Assembly (NCBI RefSeq): GCF_004664715.2
Contig: NC_051063.1
Location: 72,745,518-72,809,517 of the forward strand
From: Peromyscus leucopus
Taxonomy: Eukaryota; Chordata; Mammalia; Rodentia; Cricetidae
DNA length: 64,000 nt
Reading direction: 5' to 3'
The position numbers were made by a program, and so were the translations under genes. The notes under the pieces are model-generated. The model worked only from the letters and a program-made list of their open reading frames with translations, did no database searches and had not been told where the DNA came from. Of the stretch, positions 35,322-46,324 are shown piece by piece. Positions within the stretch are counted from its first letter, which is position 1. Each line of letters starts with the position of its first letter.

Positions 35322-36430
35322 GGAGACCCTGCTCCATCTTAGTCATGTTTCTGATCTATGTATGACATGAGTGCTTTAGATTAACCTCCAGAAGATCCAG
35401 ACAGCGGTGTAATTCACAGAAGAGGGTTCTCGGGCTGAATGAAGAAGGGTGCAATCTTTTCAGGGTACGCCGGCATCAGAGGCAGTCCCACCCTACCCAG
35501 GAATCCCAATTTCACACCAAGGCCTCTCAGTGATGTCCCCACCTCCTGGTCATGTCCCTGAGAAGGGACCTAACCTCAGGCTCATTCCCTCCTCTATTAA
35601 ATGAGGCTATTGCTGTTCAGAGTATGAAGTCAGCTCCTACAGCTACACTGCTCCACATATGGGGCCACACCACACCCCACTTTCCGCAGTTACTAACAGG
35701 CTTGGATCAAGGATAAACATGGGGGCTGAAAACTGTAACATGGTGGTTTTCTAGATTAGTGCTTTCAGGTTTGAGGGATGTAGAGTGGAGATGCTATGTA
35801 GGATTTTCCTTCAGAGTAGACCCAGGCACAGCCCCAGGGCAGGATGTGGATGCTACAGGAGGCTTGGGTGAAGAAGAAGGTCGACTGAGAGGGGCAGAGA
35901 GCTGGGCTATCCCATCTCTGAGTCCCCATCACTGAGAATCAACCAAGGATGCTGGTCAGCTCAGGAGGCACAACTTTCCCTGCAGACTCCCAGGCACCAG
36001 AGAGCCTAAGAGGTCACTGGCTTGATATCCAGGAGCCAGATGTTATCTGGGCTGGCCAGTGAAACCCGAGCCTGGATACCCGCTGGCCCCTCTCACTATA
36101 GATGACATCCTGCACCAGACACCAGGGAGCTGTCCCTGGACTGGGATGCTAAAGCTGCAGGCTGTGGAGTGTGAGGATCATCAATTCCCTTACCCTCTAC
36201 TACTTTCTGCCTCTTGGCCCAATATAGGGCCAGGTTCCGGACACAGAAACGAAGTGGGCTTGTATAACGATCCAGGTTACCATGGACTATTGGCAGGAGT
36301 GTATGTTAGAGACCCAAGGACAAGACAGTAAAAGTTCAATCCCAGCAAAGCTGCCCACCTGAATCTGCACAGCCAAGGGTGTTCCCCTCCAGCCTTCTAC
36401 ATGCCATCTCTAGTTCATAGCTAGTGGTCT
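35322..36430. other. Unique DNA, no gene seen
   Basis: The open frame at 36,059-36,331 has no recognisable domain. No repeat is clear. Confidence 0.5.
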
Positions 36431-36660
36431 TGAGACATCTGCTCAGTTGCTGCCTCCTCTAAGAAGCCTCCCTTGACCTCCTTGAAGAAGCCAAGTGTCC
36501 TGCTAGTTTGTGGTTGGTCCTATATGCTTACCTCTGCAATGGCCTTATTAACACCCAACTTTCCACCCCTGTGTAAGGACTGACACAGGGGCATAGCTGC
36601 CTTGGCATGGCTCTATGGTAGACACAGTGATTCCGCATGCCCTAGAGAGTAAATAAAATC
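36430..36660 (+). mobile_element. L2-like LINE 3' fragment
   Basis: CTCCTCTAAGAAGCCTCCCT, TGACCTCCTTGAAGAAGCC and a later AGAGAGTAAATAAAATCAAT end resemble the L2 3' UTR. Weak. Confidence 0.4.
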
Positions 36661-37107
36661 AATCCACTCCACACTCAGCATGGACAATGAGGACCAAAAC
36701 CACATACACCACATGAACAGCACCTGCACCTCCCATGGTCTTCATCAAGCTGATTTGGTTTTACCTGTTGCCCGGGTAAGTACCTTGGCTGATCATTAAA
36801 AAGAATGACCCCAGAGTTAAACTGTTCAGAGAGTTTGTACCATAAGATACTCCAAATCCCTCATCAAAAAAATCCTTACCTCACTACTTCCACCAAGCCC
36901 AGATGGCTGTAGCCCAACTCTTGTCTGATCCTAACCCAGCTTTCCATTTCTCCCACATTGAAGGAACCCCTCCTCAAAGCAAACTTCAGTGCTCAATGAA
37001 TCAAGCTTTGTCCCCACTTCAAGGCATCTGAGACACTCTGCTGAGGTGGCGCTCTCCCTTCCAGGGAGCCAGGGGGCAACAGGGGCTCTCAGTAAGTATC
37101 TGTGGGT

Positions 37108-37245
37108 GGTGAGCAGATGGACGGACAGATGAGTGGATGGATGGCTATATGGATGGGGGGCGGCTAATAGTTATCTATACAGATAAATAAATGGGGGGGG
37201 GAGAAGAGATGGATGGATGGATGCAGATATGGATGGGTAATGTGG
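37108..37245 (+). repeat. Degenerate (GGAT)n tract
   Basis: GGAT, GGAC and GATG units are interrupted by GGGGGG runs at about 37,156 and 37,194-37,201. Confidence 0.85.
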
Positions 37246-37569
37246 GTGGCAGTACGAAGAGAGAATACAGGAGAACCCATCCTGGCATCACTAAAAACAG
37301 GATGTCCATCTGATCAGAGAGTGGGTATCCCGTCTGCCGGGAAGCCCCATTGAAACAATAAAAGGGAAATCCTTAAATAGTAAATCAAGAGGAATTTTGG
37401 TTTGAAATTTGCAACTCAAAAGCCTAGTTTGAAAACATCCTTGGAGAGCAGAGCTGCCCACCCAGCCAGTAGGACGCATGTAGATCAGTATCAAATTAAA
37501 TCTCCCTAGTGAGCCTTCTCTGTGGTGGTACAATGTGATGCCGGGGTGGGGGAGTGGGGGGGGGGAACC

Positions 37570-38060
37570 GTCCCATCTTCCTCTTGGCGACTTCCTTTTC
37601 AGCCTAAATTATACAGAAGCAAATAATTATCAGGGCCTTCTGTTTACCCTCCTTAGAAGATTTAATTTATCCCAATAAACATGGTGAGGCAGTCCTTTTT
37701 AAATTTGAAATGACATATAATTTACTCCTCACAAATGCATTGGGTCCGGGAGAAAGGCCATTCATCAGGCGATCTGAATCCCAGGCCGCTTACCAAAAGG
37801 GCCTTTTGTCTCATTGTTTTCCATTGCAGACTGCACGTGGAAAGGAGATTTAGGCAATATTTCCAAACACTGTGAGCTCCACAATGATTGTCCTCAGCAA
37901 ACCTGGCCATAATGTGGAAGTCACAATAGTCATTTATCTGCTCACCCCCCTCCCCTGGGCCCCAGCCCAAGTATCATGTGGTCAAGGAGGCATTTAATAA
38001 GACTCAATTCAAAACCCTAGATTTAAATAATATTAACATGGTGAGCCGGGCCCAGCAAAA
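37570..38060. promoter_or_regulatory. Candidate conserved non-coding island
   Basis: About 490 bp of repeat-free DNA rich in TAAT/ATTA (GCAAATAATTATCAGGG, GATTTAATTTATCCC, GACATATAATTTACTCC, AATAATATTAACATGG) with retained CpGs. Among the most enhancer-like blocks in the window. Conservation has not been tested. Confidence 0.45.
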
Positions 38061-38939
38061 CCCAGGCTATCCAAGGAAGCCTGGGTGCTGTCCTTGATGT
38101 CTGGTGCTCAGCTGAGGGGGTTCGGATGACTGGAAGGTTACTTTATCTACTCCGGCCCCGGCATAAAAACATCACCACCTGTCTCAGTGTGACCAACCTG
38201 CTGCTGGGCTGTGGAACCTTGTCAGCCTGGTTTGTGATTCTCTCTCTTTTTCTCACCCTTTTTCTATCCCTCCCCCTTTCTCCTCCCCCCCTCACCCTCC
38301 CCTCCTTTCCTCTTTCCTCCCCTCCCATCTTCCTTTCCTTGGTTGTTCTTTCTCCCCACCTACCTTTCTTTCTCGACTGCAGAGGGCCCCAGTCCTCTCT
38401 GCAGCGGACCTGGCTCCGTCCGGACCTCTGCACCTTCATCCCTATCCATGCTCTGATGTTACACGGACTTCTGCTGCATCCCTTACCCCTTCCAGCTCTG
38501 CTCCGGGTGCATGAGTGGCTGGGTTGTAGCATTCCCAGCCACTCAGATATGCCAACCCCAAGGTGCAGCCCCAGCCCCCAGCCCCACAAATTGTATACCT
38601 ACTAGTTTGCAGACCCAAGTGTTTCTCACATCTCAGTATTTCCCAGGCCTGTCCTCTCTCGTGTCCACTGAGGGCCACTCCCTAGGACAGGCATCTGTGT
38701 CACTACAAAGCCTCCTGGCTGGTTGTCATTCTTTTTCAAGACAGGAGACATACACGGTAATTTTCAGCTCACATGCCTGGAATATCCGGATTTCAGCCTT
38801 GGCAAGTAGAAAGTGGCACCTGTTAATGGTTTACAACTTCCTGTCATCATCAGGGCCAAGTTCAAGTGGGCCATGGCTTTCCTTGTTGTCCCCTTCAAAG
38901 GCATCCAGACAAAACAGCTCTCCAAGTTTATCATACTCA
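38061..38939. other. Unique DNA with a polypyrimidine tract
   Basis: A C/T-rich tract lies at 38,234-38,385. Frames on both strands across it are low-complexity. No gene is seen. Confidence 0.5.
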
Positions 38940-39000
38940 CAGACTCAAAGTCAAGAACACCAAAACCAGAGTCTGTGAGCTCCCCAACAGCTAGGGAGCC
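38940..39000 (+). mobile_element. Rodent L1 3' UTR, left part, split by an LTR
   Basis: GTCTGTGAGCTCCCCAACAG leads into CTAGGGAGCC and then continues after the LTR with TACATGGGACTGACCTAGG. The joined order is that of a rodent L1 3' UTR. Confidence 0.65.
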
Positions 39001-39407
39001 TGCTGTGGGATGTCTTTCTGTATGCTGTGAATATGTGTGGCTCCCATTGGATAATAAATAAAGCTATTTTGGCCTATGGCAAGAAAGTTTACAGCCAGGT
39101 GGGAAATCCAAGCAGAGATTCAGGGAGAAGAAGGGCGGGAGCAGAAGAGACACCAGCTGATGCCGAAGGAGCAACAAGATGCCAGCAGACTGGTAACACC
39201 ATAGCCACGTGGCAACATATTGATGAATAGGAATGGATTGAGTTAAGTTGAAAGATCTAGATAGTATACGCTAAAGCCATAGGCCGTACAGTTTATAATT
39301 AATATAAGCCTCTGAGTGATTGTTTTATAAGCGGCTGTGGGACTTCGGGTGGGAGAGATTCGTCCCAACCGCAGGGCTGGGCAGGACCCAAAAAACTTCT
39401 GGCTACA
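39001..39407 (+). mobile_element. Solo ERV2/ERVK-like LTR (cricetid-type), copy 1
   Basis: It starts TGCTGTGGGATGTCTTTCTG and ends TTCTGGCTACA (TG...CA). It is flanked by perfect 6-bp duplications GGAGCC (38,995-39,000 and 39,408-39,413), as expected for class II endogenous retroviruses. The length is 407 bp. AATAAATAAAGC lies near the left end. No internal sequence is attached, so it is a solo LTR left by recombination. The family matches one I know from hamster and vole genomes; the name is not assigned. Confidence 0.9.
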
Positions 39408-39775
39408 GGAGCCTACATGGGACTGACCTAGGCCCTCTGCATATGGTGACAGTTGTATAGCTTGGTCTGTTTATAGGGCCCCTAGCAGTGGGATCAGGAC
39501 CTGTCCCCAGCTCATGAGCTGGCTTTTTGGAAACTATTCCCCGTGCCGGGATGCCTTGCTCAGCCTTGGTGCAGGGGGGAGGGGGGAGGAGCTTGGTCCT
39601 GCCTCAACTTATATCCCATGCTTTGTTGACTCCCATGGGAGGCCTGCCCCTTTCTGAACTTAGGAGGAGTGGATGGGGGGATGTAGATGGGAGATAGGGG
39701 GAAGGAACAGGAAGCTGTGGTTGGTATGTAAAATAAATGAAAAAAATAATATAGATAATGAACAAATAAATATCA
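39408..39775 (+). mobile_element. Rodent L1 3' UTR, right part
   Basis: TACATGGGACTGACCTAGGC, CTAGCAGTGGGATCAGGACC, ATGCCTTGCTCAGCCTTGGT, GGAGCTTGGTCCTGCCTCAA and the end GTATGTAAAATAAATGAAAA follow the rodent L1 3' UTR. No ORF2 lies upstream. Confidence 0.9.
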
Positions 39776-40317
39776 AAGCTGTGGTCCTGGGTTTCTGAGG
39801 CCACCATCTTAGCACTCTCCGGTCAGGCTCTGCCTGGGGAAAGCTAGGGCCGTGTTCATCTCACATGACTTTCTCTCTCAATCAGGCCTTGAATTTGCAC
39901 ACAGAAGAACAAGTTGAACGCTGGGACTCTTCAGATCACAAGACACGACTGTCTCTACCTCTATGCCAAATTCTGCTGCCCTTCTAAGAACTCAAGTAGG
40001 AGAAAAGAAACAAGGGATAGAATTCATGGGGCCTGGGTTCCCACAGCTGGCTTTCTTATTTCTCAGCTTGGTTCACTTTACAATAGCAGTGGAGATGTCA
40101 CCTAAGAGTTCTGTGAGGGTTAAATCATACGCTCCCCTGCCCACCTTGTCATGCTTACCTCATCTCACCCCTACCTTCCCGAACCCCCGCCTGCCTCCTC
40201 TCCCCTAGGAAAGATCCAGAAAGCCCCACAATGGCCCCCTTTTGGACGTTTTTTTTTCTTTCCCTTTCTTTTACTCATTCTTTCAGTTTTTTCTTCTGTT
40301 TCTTTTTGTTTCTTTTA
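39776..40317. other. Unique DNA ending in a T-rich tract
   Basis: No gene is seen. A TTTC-rich tract lies at 40,248-40,317. Confidence 0.5.
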
Positions 40318-40525
40318 ATATTTATTTAATTTTTAAATATGTGTGTATGCTTTGTCTATGTGTGGATATGTGCATGAGAATGCAGTATCCATTAAGTCCA
40401 GAGTTGGAGCTCATGAAGCTGGAGCTGCAGGCAGTTTGTGAGCCATCTGATGTGGTGCTAGGAACAGAACTTCGGTTCTTTGCAAGAGCAGCAAGCACGT
40501 TTAACTGCTGAGTCATTTATTCAGT
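40318..40525 (-). repeat. B2-like SINE, minus strand
   Basis: GAGCCATCTGATGTGGTGCT, GGAACAGAACTTCGGTTCTT and GCAAGAGCAGCAAGCACGTT, then AACTGCTGAGTCATTTATTC, form the reversed B2 head and body. An AT-rich tail lies on the left. Confidence 0.85.
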
Positions 40526-40544
40526 GCACGTGCTGAATAAATAA

Positions 40545-41485
40545 ATATTACAAATTGTAATATGTAATTAAGAAATACAGATTAATAATTAGTCATATAT
40601 GATAATTAAACTTACAGTCATGTTAATTAGGTTTTCTAGATATGCAGAGATATATTTCAGATAGATAGGTAGTCTTCAAACACTTCAAAGACCTACAGAA
40701 TATGGCATTTAAAATGTTTTAAGAACTTAGACTTTTCTGGACAGTGAGACACATCTGCTCCTGGCAGTACCAATTGCTTCAAAGAGCATGATAGACATCA
40801 AAGAAACTCATTATGGAGTTTGCTTTCTTTGTGGCAAAAGTTAGCTACTGGGAAAAAATGTGCCCTTGCCTCGACTGCTTGCCAGGATGCTGTATAAACA
40901 GGACATGCAGGACCCATAGGAAGGTGACCACTGAACTTTGCAAGGCAAGATGGTCCTTTAGGTTCCTGCTTTGCAAAAGAAACTGCCAGACATTCTACAG
41001 GACACAGGGAGAAGCAACTGATGAACTTTGCCAGAATGGACGGAACAGTCCTTAAAATTTCCTGCTTCACTGAAAGCTATGCCAGAGACTCTAGGCCTGT
41101 AGGCTGAAGATAGATGCCCTAATGTTACAGAGGAACTTTGGATGACTGTCCAGGCAGCCAGATGTCTCTGTCATTTCTAGAATAATGGAAGCTGCTTGCA
41201 ATGCACTTCCTGTTTACTCAGGTAATATTATATCCTTCTGGGGTCTTTGATGGAGTTGAAGAATAGATAGTTATAATTTTCCTTAGTCATGTTAAAAGAC
41301 AAATCAGATATGAAATTTTAGACTCACAAAAATAGGATAGATGACAAAATATTTTCTTTAATTTTGCCAAATATAAATAAACTAGATATTGTAACTATAA
41401 TTCTTTCTTGATAACTATTTTGCTATACATAATTTTACTGTGTTAAAATTAAAACCTTCCCTTTGATTAGACAGAAAAGGAGAAG
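40545..41485 (+). mobile_element. Endogenous retrovirus internal 3' segment with polypurine tract
   Basis: This lies directly upstream of an LTR of the same family as copy 1. It ends in a 13-nt pure purine tract (AGAAAAGGAGAAG, 41,473-41,485) that abuts the LTR start TGCTGTGGG, where the plus-strand primer of a retrovirus lies. TAAAATTAAAACCTTCCC precedes it. The text is typical of the non-coding 3' part of this family in cricetids. I see no gag, pol or env frame, and the left boundary is uncertain. It is a defective fragment. Confidence 0.65.
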
Positions 41486-41873
41486 TGCTGTGGGATGTCT
41501 TTCTGTATGCTGTGAATATGTGTGCCTCCCATTGGAAAATAAATAAAGCTGCATTGGCCTATGGCAGGGCAGGATAAGGTTAGGCAGTACATTCAAACTG
41601 AAGGTGAGAGGAAGAAGGGTGGAGTCAGGGGAGACGTCAGTCTGCAGCCCAAGGATCAACAAGATATCAGCAGACTGGTAACACCTCGGCCACGTGACAA
41701 CATACAGATTAATAGAAATGAGTTAAGAGCTAGCTAGCAAGAAGCTTAAGCCATAGGCCATACAGTTTGTAATTAATATGAGCCTATGTGTAATAATTTT
41801 ATAACCCAGACCACAAGTGGGAGATTCATCTGGACCTCGTGGCTGGGCAGGACTGGAGAAATATCCAGCTATA
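41486..41873 (+). mobile_element. 3' LTR of the ERV fragment, copy 2
   Basis: It shares TGCTGTGGGATGTCTTTCTG, AAATAAATAAAGCTGC, ATCAGCAGACTGGTAACACC, CAGTTTGTAATTAATATGAG and GGGAGATTCATCTGGACC with copy 1. The end is mutated (CAGCTATA). No 6-bp duplication joins its flanks, which fits a 3' LTR whose 5' partner is missing. Confidence 0.85.
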
Positions 41874-41905
41874 ATCTTAGTAGACAGTAACTGTCTTCCA
41901 CTGTC

Positions 41906-41958
41906 TGTCTACCTACCTACATATATATATATCCATCCATTCATCCATCCACCCACCC

Positions 41959-42024
<66 letters not shown>

Positions 42025-42086
42025 GTCTCTATCATCTACCTATCTTTGTCTATCTATTTATCTGTGTATGTATGTATGTATGTATG

Positions 42087-42117
<31 letters not shown>

Positions 42118-42136
42118 TTATCTATCTAATCTAATC
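41906..42136 (+). repeat. Complex (CTAT)n/(ATCC)n/(GTAT)n microsatellite
   Basis: CTAC, TA, ATCC and CCAC units lead into about 18 CTAT units, then GTAT units and more CTAT. It starts soon after the ERV LTR. Confidence 0.95.
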
Positions 42137-42688
42137 TAATGCATCCATCTCTATCTCTCTGCTTATCAGAAATTCCAGCTGATTTTTATTTTGTGCTATG
42201 GGGTCTTTACTATGCTTATTTCTTTAATGTCCCACCTGCACAAATTGCTGTAGTCTCAAACACAGTTATGAACACTGGCTCAGGCAAGTCACAGCTGCTG
42301 ATGCCTTCCCTAGCCTCAGGTATGGGACAATCTCCATGGGCTATTCCTGGAGCTCCTGGAGCATGCTGGTTAGCTTCTTGCAATGCATTGCAGGATGCCT
42401 CCTAGGTCTCAGCATGTGAGAAATGAGATGGGGCTGATAGGACACCCCAGATTCAGCAGCTGTGGTCAGCACACTACCAAACATACTTTTTTTGCTTTTG
42501 AGTTATGAGTGCCCATTTGCCCATGTCCACCTCAAGGCCAGAATGAGTTCCTCCCAGTAAATGGTCACTGAGGATTTACAACCTCACTTGACCCACAAGT
42601 CCTTCTTCCAAAGAGCCTAGCAACATAGATACTACAGGGAAGAGGCCAAGATATGAGGCAGTGAGGTGACCTACTCAGGGTTACTATG
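42137..42688. other. Unique DNA, no gene seen
   Basis: No repeat or credible frame was recognised. Confidence 0.5.
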
Positions 42689-42932
42689 ATGGATAATAAT
42701 GACTGTCAACTTGACAGGTTCTAGAATCAGCTAGGAGATGAGCCTTGAGGTGTGCCTATGAGAGAGTTCTACATTAGGTTCCCTGAGATGAGAAGACCTG
42801 CCCTAACTGCTAGATCAGTTCAAAAGGAGAAAGGGACTGAGTAGCAGCATTCATTATTCTCTGCTTCCAGACTGTAGATTTGGGGTGACCTGCTGTCCTC
42901 AAGCCTCTGCTCTTTCTCTACCATAGTAGAAT
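42689..42932 (+). mobile_element. MaLR-like rodent LTR repeat, second family, plus strand
   Basis: ATGACTGTCAACTTGACAGG, TCTAGAATCAGCTAGGAGA, GAGCCTTGAGGTGTGCCTAT and AAGGAGAAAGGGACTGAGTA match a common rodent repeat. It is seen reversed at 53,633-54,420 and probably at 63,611-63,850. The 3' end is lost at the adjacent CCTT tract. Confidence 0.7.
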
Positions 42933-42934
42933 AT

Positions 42935-43192
42935 TCTTTCCCTCCCTCCCTCCTTCCTTCTCCCCTTCCTTCCTTCCCTCCTCTCCTCCTTCCTTCTTTC
43001 TCTCTCTCCTTCCTTCCCTCCTTCTCTCCTTCCTTCTCTCCTTCTTTCCTTCCCTCCCTCCTTCCCTCCTTCCTTCTCTCCTTCTTTTCTTCCCTCCCTC
43101 CTCCCCTCCCTCCCTCCTTTCTTCCCTCTCTTCTTCCTTCCTTCCTTCCTTCCTTCCCTCCCTCCCTCCCTCCCTCCCCCCTCTTTCCTTCC
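42935..43192 (+). repeat. (CCTT)n polypyrimidine tract, about 258 bp
   Basis: CCTT, CCCT, CTCT and TTCT units are uninterrupted by purines for most of the length. It can form triplex DNA (H-DNA). Minus-strand frames of Arg-Glu-Gly-Lys repeats here are artefacts. Confidence 0.97.
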
Positions 43193-44639
43193 AGTTGCCT
43201 TTGTCTGGCATTTTGTCACAACAGTGAGAAATTCACCATTGTGGTGTGCTAATGGGTTGAGTAGGAGCCTGGTACCCCACTGCCCCAGCAGCTCCTTCTC
43301 ATTCCTAACCACACCCACACATGTGAGGCCACCTCAAACCACTGCCCTTGGACACCATGCAGCTTGATTAGCTTCTTTGGGTCTGTGTGAAAACAAAGAT
43401 ATTAAAGGGCCTGACTCAGGACCCATTACCCTAACCCACCCTGACTGCATTGCACTCTGTGCGCACACCATGGCCTCTTTATTTGCTCTTTATTTGCCAA
43501 GCACCCACTGTATACGACAGCTTCTCTGCAGGCTAGACTGGTCGTCCACAGGGCAAGTACTGGTTTCCTTCTGGTCTTGCTCCGCCACTTGCAAGCACTG
43601 TGACTTTGAAAGAAGGGAGAAGAAAGGAGAGAAAGAGAGAAGGAGGGAGGGAGGGAGGAAAAGGAAGAAGAAGAGAAGGTAGTTTGTGAGCCAAGGAGGC
43701 TGGGCAGTTCTGCACTTGCATACCTACTAGCAGATTCTGTAAAGCAAGCCTGTGTGAGCCCTCAAGGTACTGGCAGCTGGGCTAAGAGAAGTGTAGTCAG
43801 CCATTTTAACTTTTCAACCTTTGGAGGGAAGCATGCTGACAGAAGCTTCTTCACTTTGTGAGTGAACACTGTTTGGGTCCTAGGCTCTTAGACACAGAAA
43901 GAGTTGGAACCTCTGTCTCACCTGATAGCAGTTCCTTTACGTGAACCAACGTCTCAGACACACCCAATTTCCGCCTAGTGAAATCAACTTGAATACTCCA
44001 AGGTGGAGGGACCTCACTACTCACAGAGCAATCCCTGCCATGGTAAGCATCGTTTTGCAAACTCTCTCTATTGCAGGTGTCATACATGGTCTGCACCCCC
44101 ATGCCCACAACAGCCTCTAAAATTAATGGGCTTCTGTGGTTTCTTCTCAGCATTAAAAGGTCAGGAGAGGGTTAGGCAGCCAACAAGAAGTTAAAATCCA
44201 AGCCCTCACACTGCAGATTTAGATGGCATGTTTTAATAAGGGTCTGATTTATGATGACATGCATGCCTCCTGGTGACAGTGGCTTTCTCCCTGCCAGCTT
44301 CTCGGATGGATGGCACCCCCCCCCTTTGTGTTTTTCTGCATACTGGCCTGCTTCCAGGAAAAGGCCACTTCCCCAAATAAATAACAACAAATCACAAATA
44401 AAACAACACCAGCGTCCTTCCTATCCTGGAGTTACAGATGAATTACTAGGAGTGAAATTCATGACCTAGAGCTTCTGAGCAAGGGGGCCAGGGAGTGAGT
44501 GTGGGGACCTCCACATTGTCTGAATCCCCGCCATGTGCCTCCAAGGGAAGGGTTGAGTTTCTCTTCTCGCAGAGCAGAGAATCAACAGAGAAATAATGCC
44601 GGCATGTGGCGAAGGAAAGGAGGTGAATAAATACGCCCT
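43193..44639. other. Unique DNA with a short GA-rich tract
   Basis: A purine tract lies at 43,614-43,678. Small AT-rich blocks lie near 44,110-44,250. No gene is seen. Confidence 0.5.
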
Positions 44640-45110
44640 TCATGAGCTGGATTCAAACATTTATTTTACATGAAAAGGGGCTAATGACATTTAATAGGAT
44701 AGAGGAAATCAAAAACTCATAGCCAGCAGCCACTCTTTTAAACCAGAGTTGGCGCACAACCCCCCAAGGGCTGTTTGCACCAATTCTCCAATAAATCACA
44801 CACTGACTTTTAGAAAAGACAGATATTTAATTCGCGCATTAGAACCACAGGGCCATAACCACAGGCTGCAGCCCAGGCGTCCCACCCTCTTCCTCCACAG
44901 ACCCTTAAACCATAGGCTATAAAAGGAGACATTAATTGGGTTATTAAGCATGAAGCACCAAGTGGGCTGCAGGACGAGGGCTGCTGGCTGACCTTTTGGG
45001 GTGGGATCAAAGTTCATGGGTCAAAGGAGAGGTTGCATTGGGAACCCACTGCTTCCTCTTCTCCTTTGGTAGTTAAATGACCATTAACTATTTAAACTGT
45101 GGCTCTGTCT
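44640..45110. promoter_or_regulatory. Candidate conserved non-coding island
   Basis: Repeat-free and AT-rich with GGCTAATGACATTTAATAGG, TATTTAATTCGCGCATTAG, GACATTAATTGGGTTATTAAGC and GACCATTAACTATTTAAAC. It includes retained CpGs (TTCGCGCA). It looks like a developmental enhancer; not tested. Confidence 0.45.
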
Positions 45111-45256
45111 AGAGCTTTAAGCACTCTGATGAGGTGCTGGAGTATGGAGAGGGGTTAATGGCACACCCCTCCCCATTGTCCAGGTCCAGGTCAGGTCAGC
45201 TGTCTGCTTTGGGTCTTGGAGGGCAGGTGGCAGAGGACACAGAACTGTGTGTAAGC

Positions 45257-45277
45257 TGGCCTCCAGGTGGCACTGTA
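45257..45277 (+). promoter_or_regulatory. CTCF-like site
   Basis: TGGCCTCCAGGTGGCACTGT is a close match to the CTCF core (CCACCAGGTGGCAC type), with one core change (T for A). It lies outside recognised repeats, 28 bases before a CT/CA microsatellite. Occupancy is inferred only. Confidence 0.45.
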
Positions 45278-45301
45278 GCTGCTCATCTCTGAGTGAATTA
45301 T

Positions 45302-45304
<3 letters not shown>

Positions 45305-45395
<91 letters not shown>
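45305..45395. repeat. Compound (CT)n(CA)n microsatellite
   Basis: About 22 CT units pass directly into about 23 CA units, the same architecture as at 23,145 and 25,105. Confidence 0.97.
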
Positions 45396-45397
<2 letters not shown>

Positions 45398-46324
45398 CCC
45401 ACCCCACCCCTCCAAACACACACTCCAGTTACCCGGTCACTCCACACCTTGTTCCTCCCACCCAGTTGGGTATAGAGATAGCAATGAGGCTTCCAGTGAA
45501 CCCTAGAACATGGAAAGGAACACTAGCAGCTTCCTGGTAGCAGAAGGAAGCAGGGAAGGCATCTAACACATTTCCCAGCTAACATTGAGTTTCTAGTGGA
45601 AGTAGCTACTGGCTACACTCCCTGAGAGTTGGGAGGCTGGTGTCTGAGATGGAGTCACACAGTCCTGCACACCCTGACAGGAAACATGGGACTTCCAAAG
45701 GGTAGAGAGCCGAAGGACAGGGCTAAGCTGACCTAGGAATACTGAAAAGGGGTATGAAGGACAACCATGGGACATACCCCTACTCACCCTCTGGCATGAG
45801 TAAGGCACTGTAGGATGTCACAGGCTTGGGTATGTGATGCATGGGCAAGGGACACAGTCAAAATAAGATCTGAATCTAGCACAAGGCAGAGACACGGGGC
45901 TTTATAGGAGGGGCACTGAGAAAAACCCTGCCCCCCACACTGCACACTCTGAACCTTTTGAGACACACACTCATAAAGCTTGCCATTGAGTAGACACTAC
46001 TACAGGGCAGCCCGATCCTGGGAAGTGTGTCAACTTGAGCACTAGGGAAGGAGGAAGTGTGTGTGTTCATAGTCACGGTAAGGCCATCTCTTCTGCCCTC
46101 TTTGTGTTGAAAGATGTTGGCTGATGCCAAAGCCTCAGGAGGGAAAAACGGGAAAGGGCCTTGGTGTCCACCCAATCCTGGCCTGGGAGCAGGAATGGGG
46201 TGTGAAATAGGGGGTTCCCTTAGCCCACTATGGCACCTTCCTATGATGTACAGAACCCATCCTGTGCCCATGTTCTGTTTGCTGCCAACCTGTGGCCCCT
46301 ATCTTTGTTTCTGTTGGCTGTGTT
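45396..46324. other. Unique DNA, no gene seen
   Basis: Minus-strand frames such as 45,876-46,271 have no domain. Confidence 0.5.

Noticed and set aside
39001..41873. A complete provirus with 5' LTR at 39,001 and 3' LTR at 41,486
   Set aside because: The first LTR has its own 6-bp duplication and is followed by L1 sequence, so the two LTRs are separate insertions.
41906..42136. Possible CRISPR-like or satellite array of short units
   Set aside because: Units are four bases long with no spacers. It is a tetranucleotide microsatellite in a mammalian genome.
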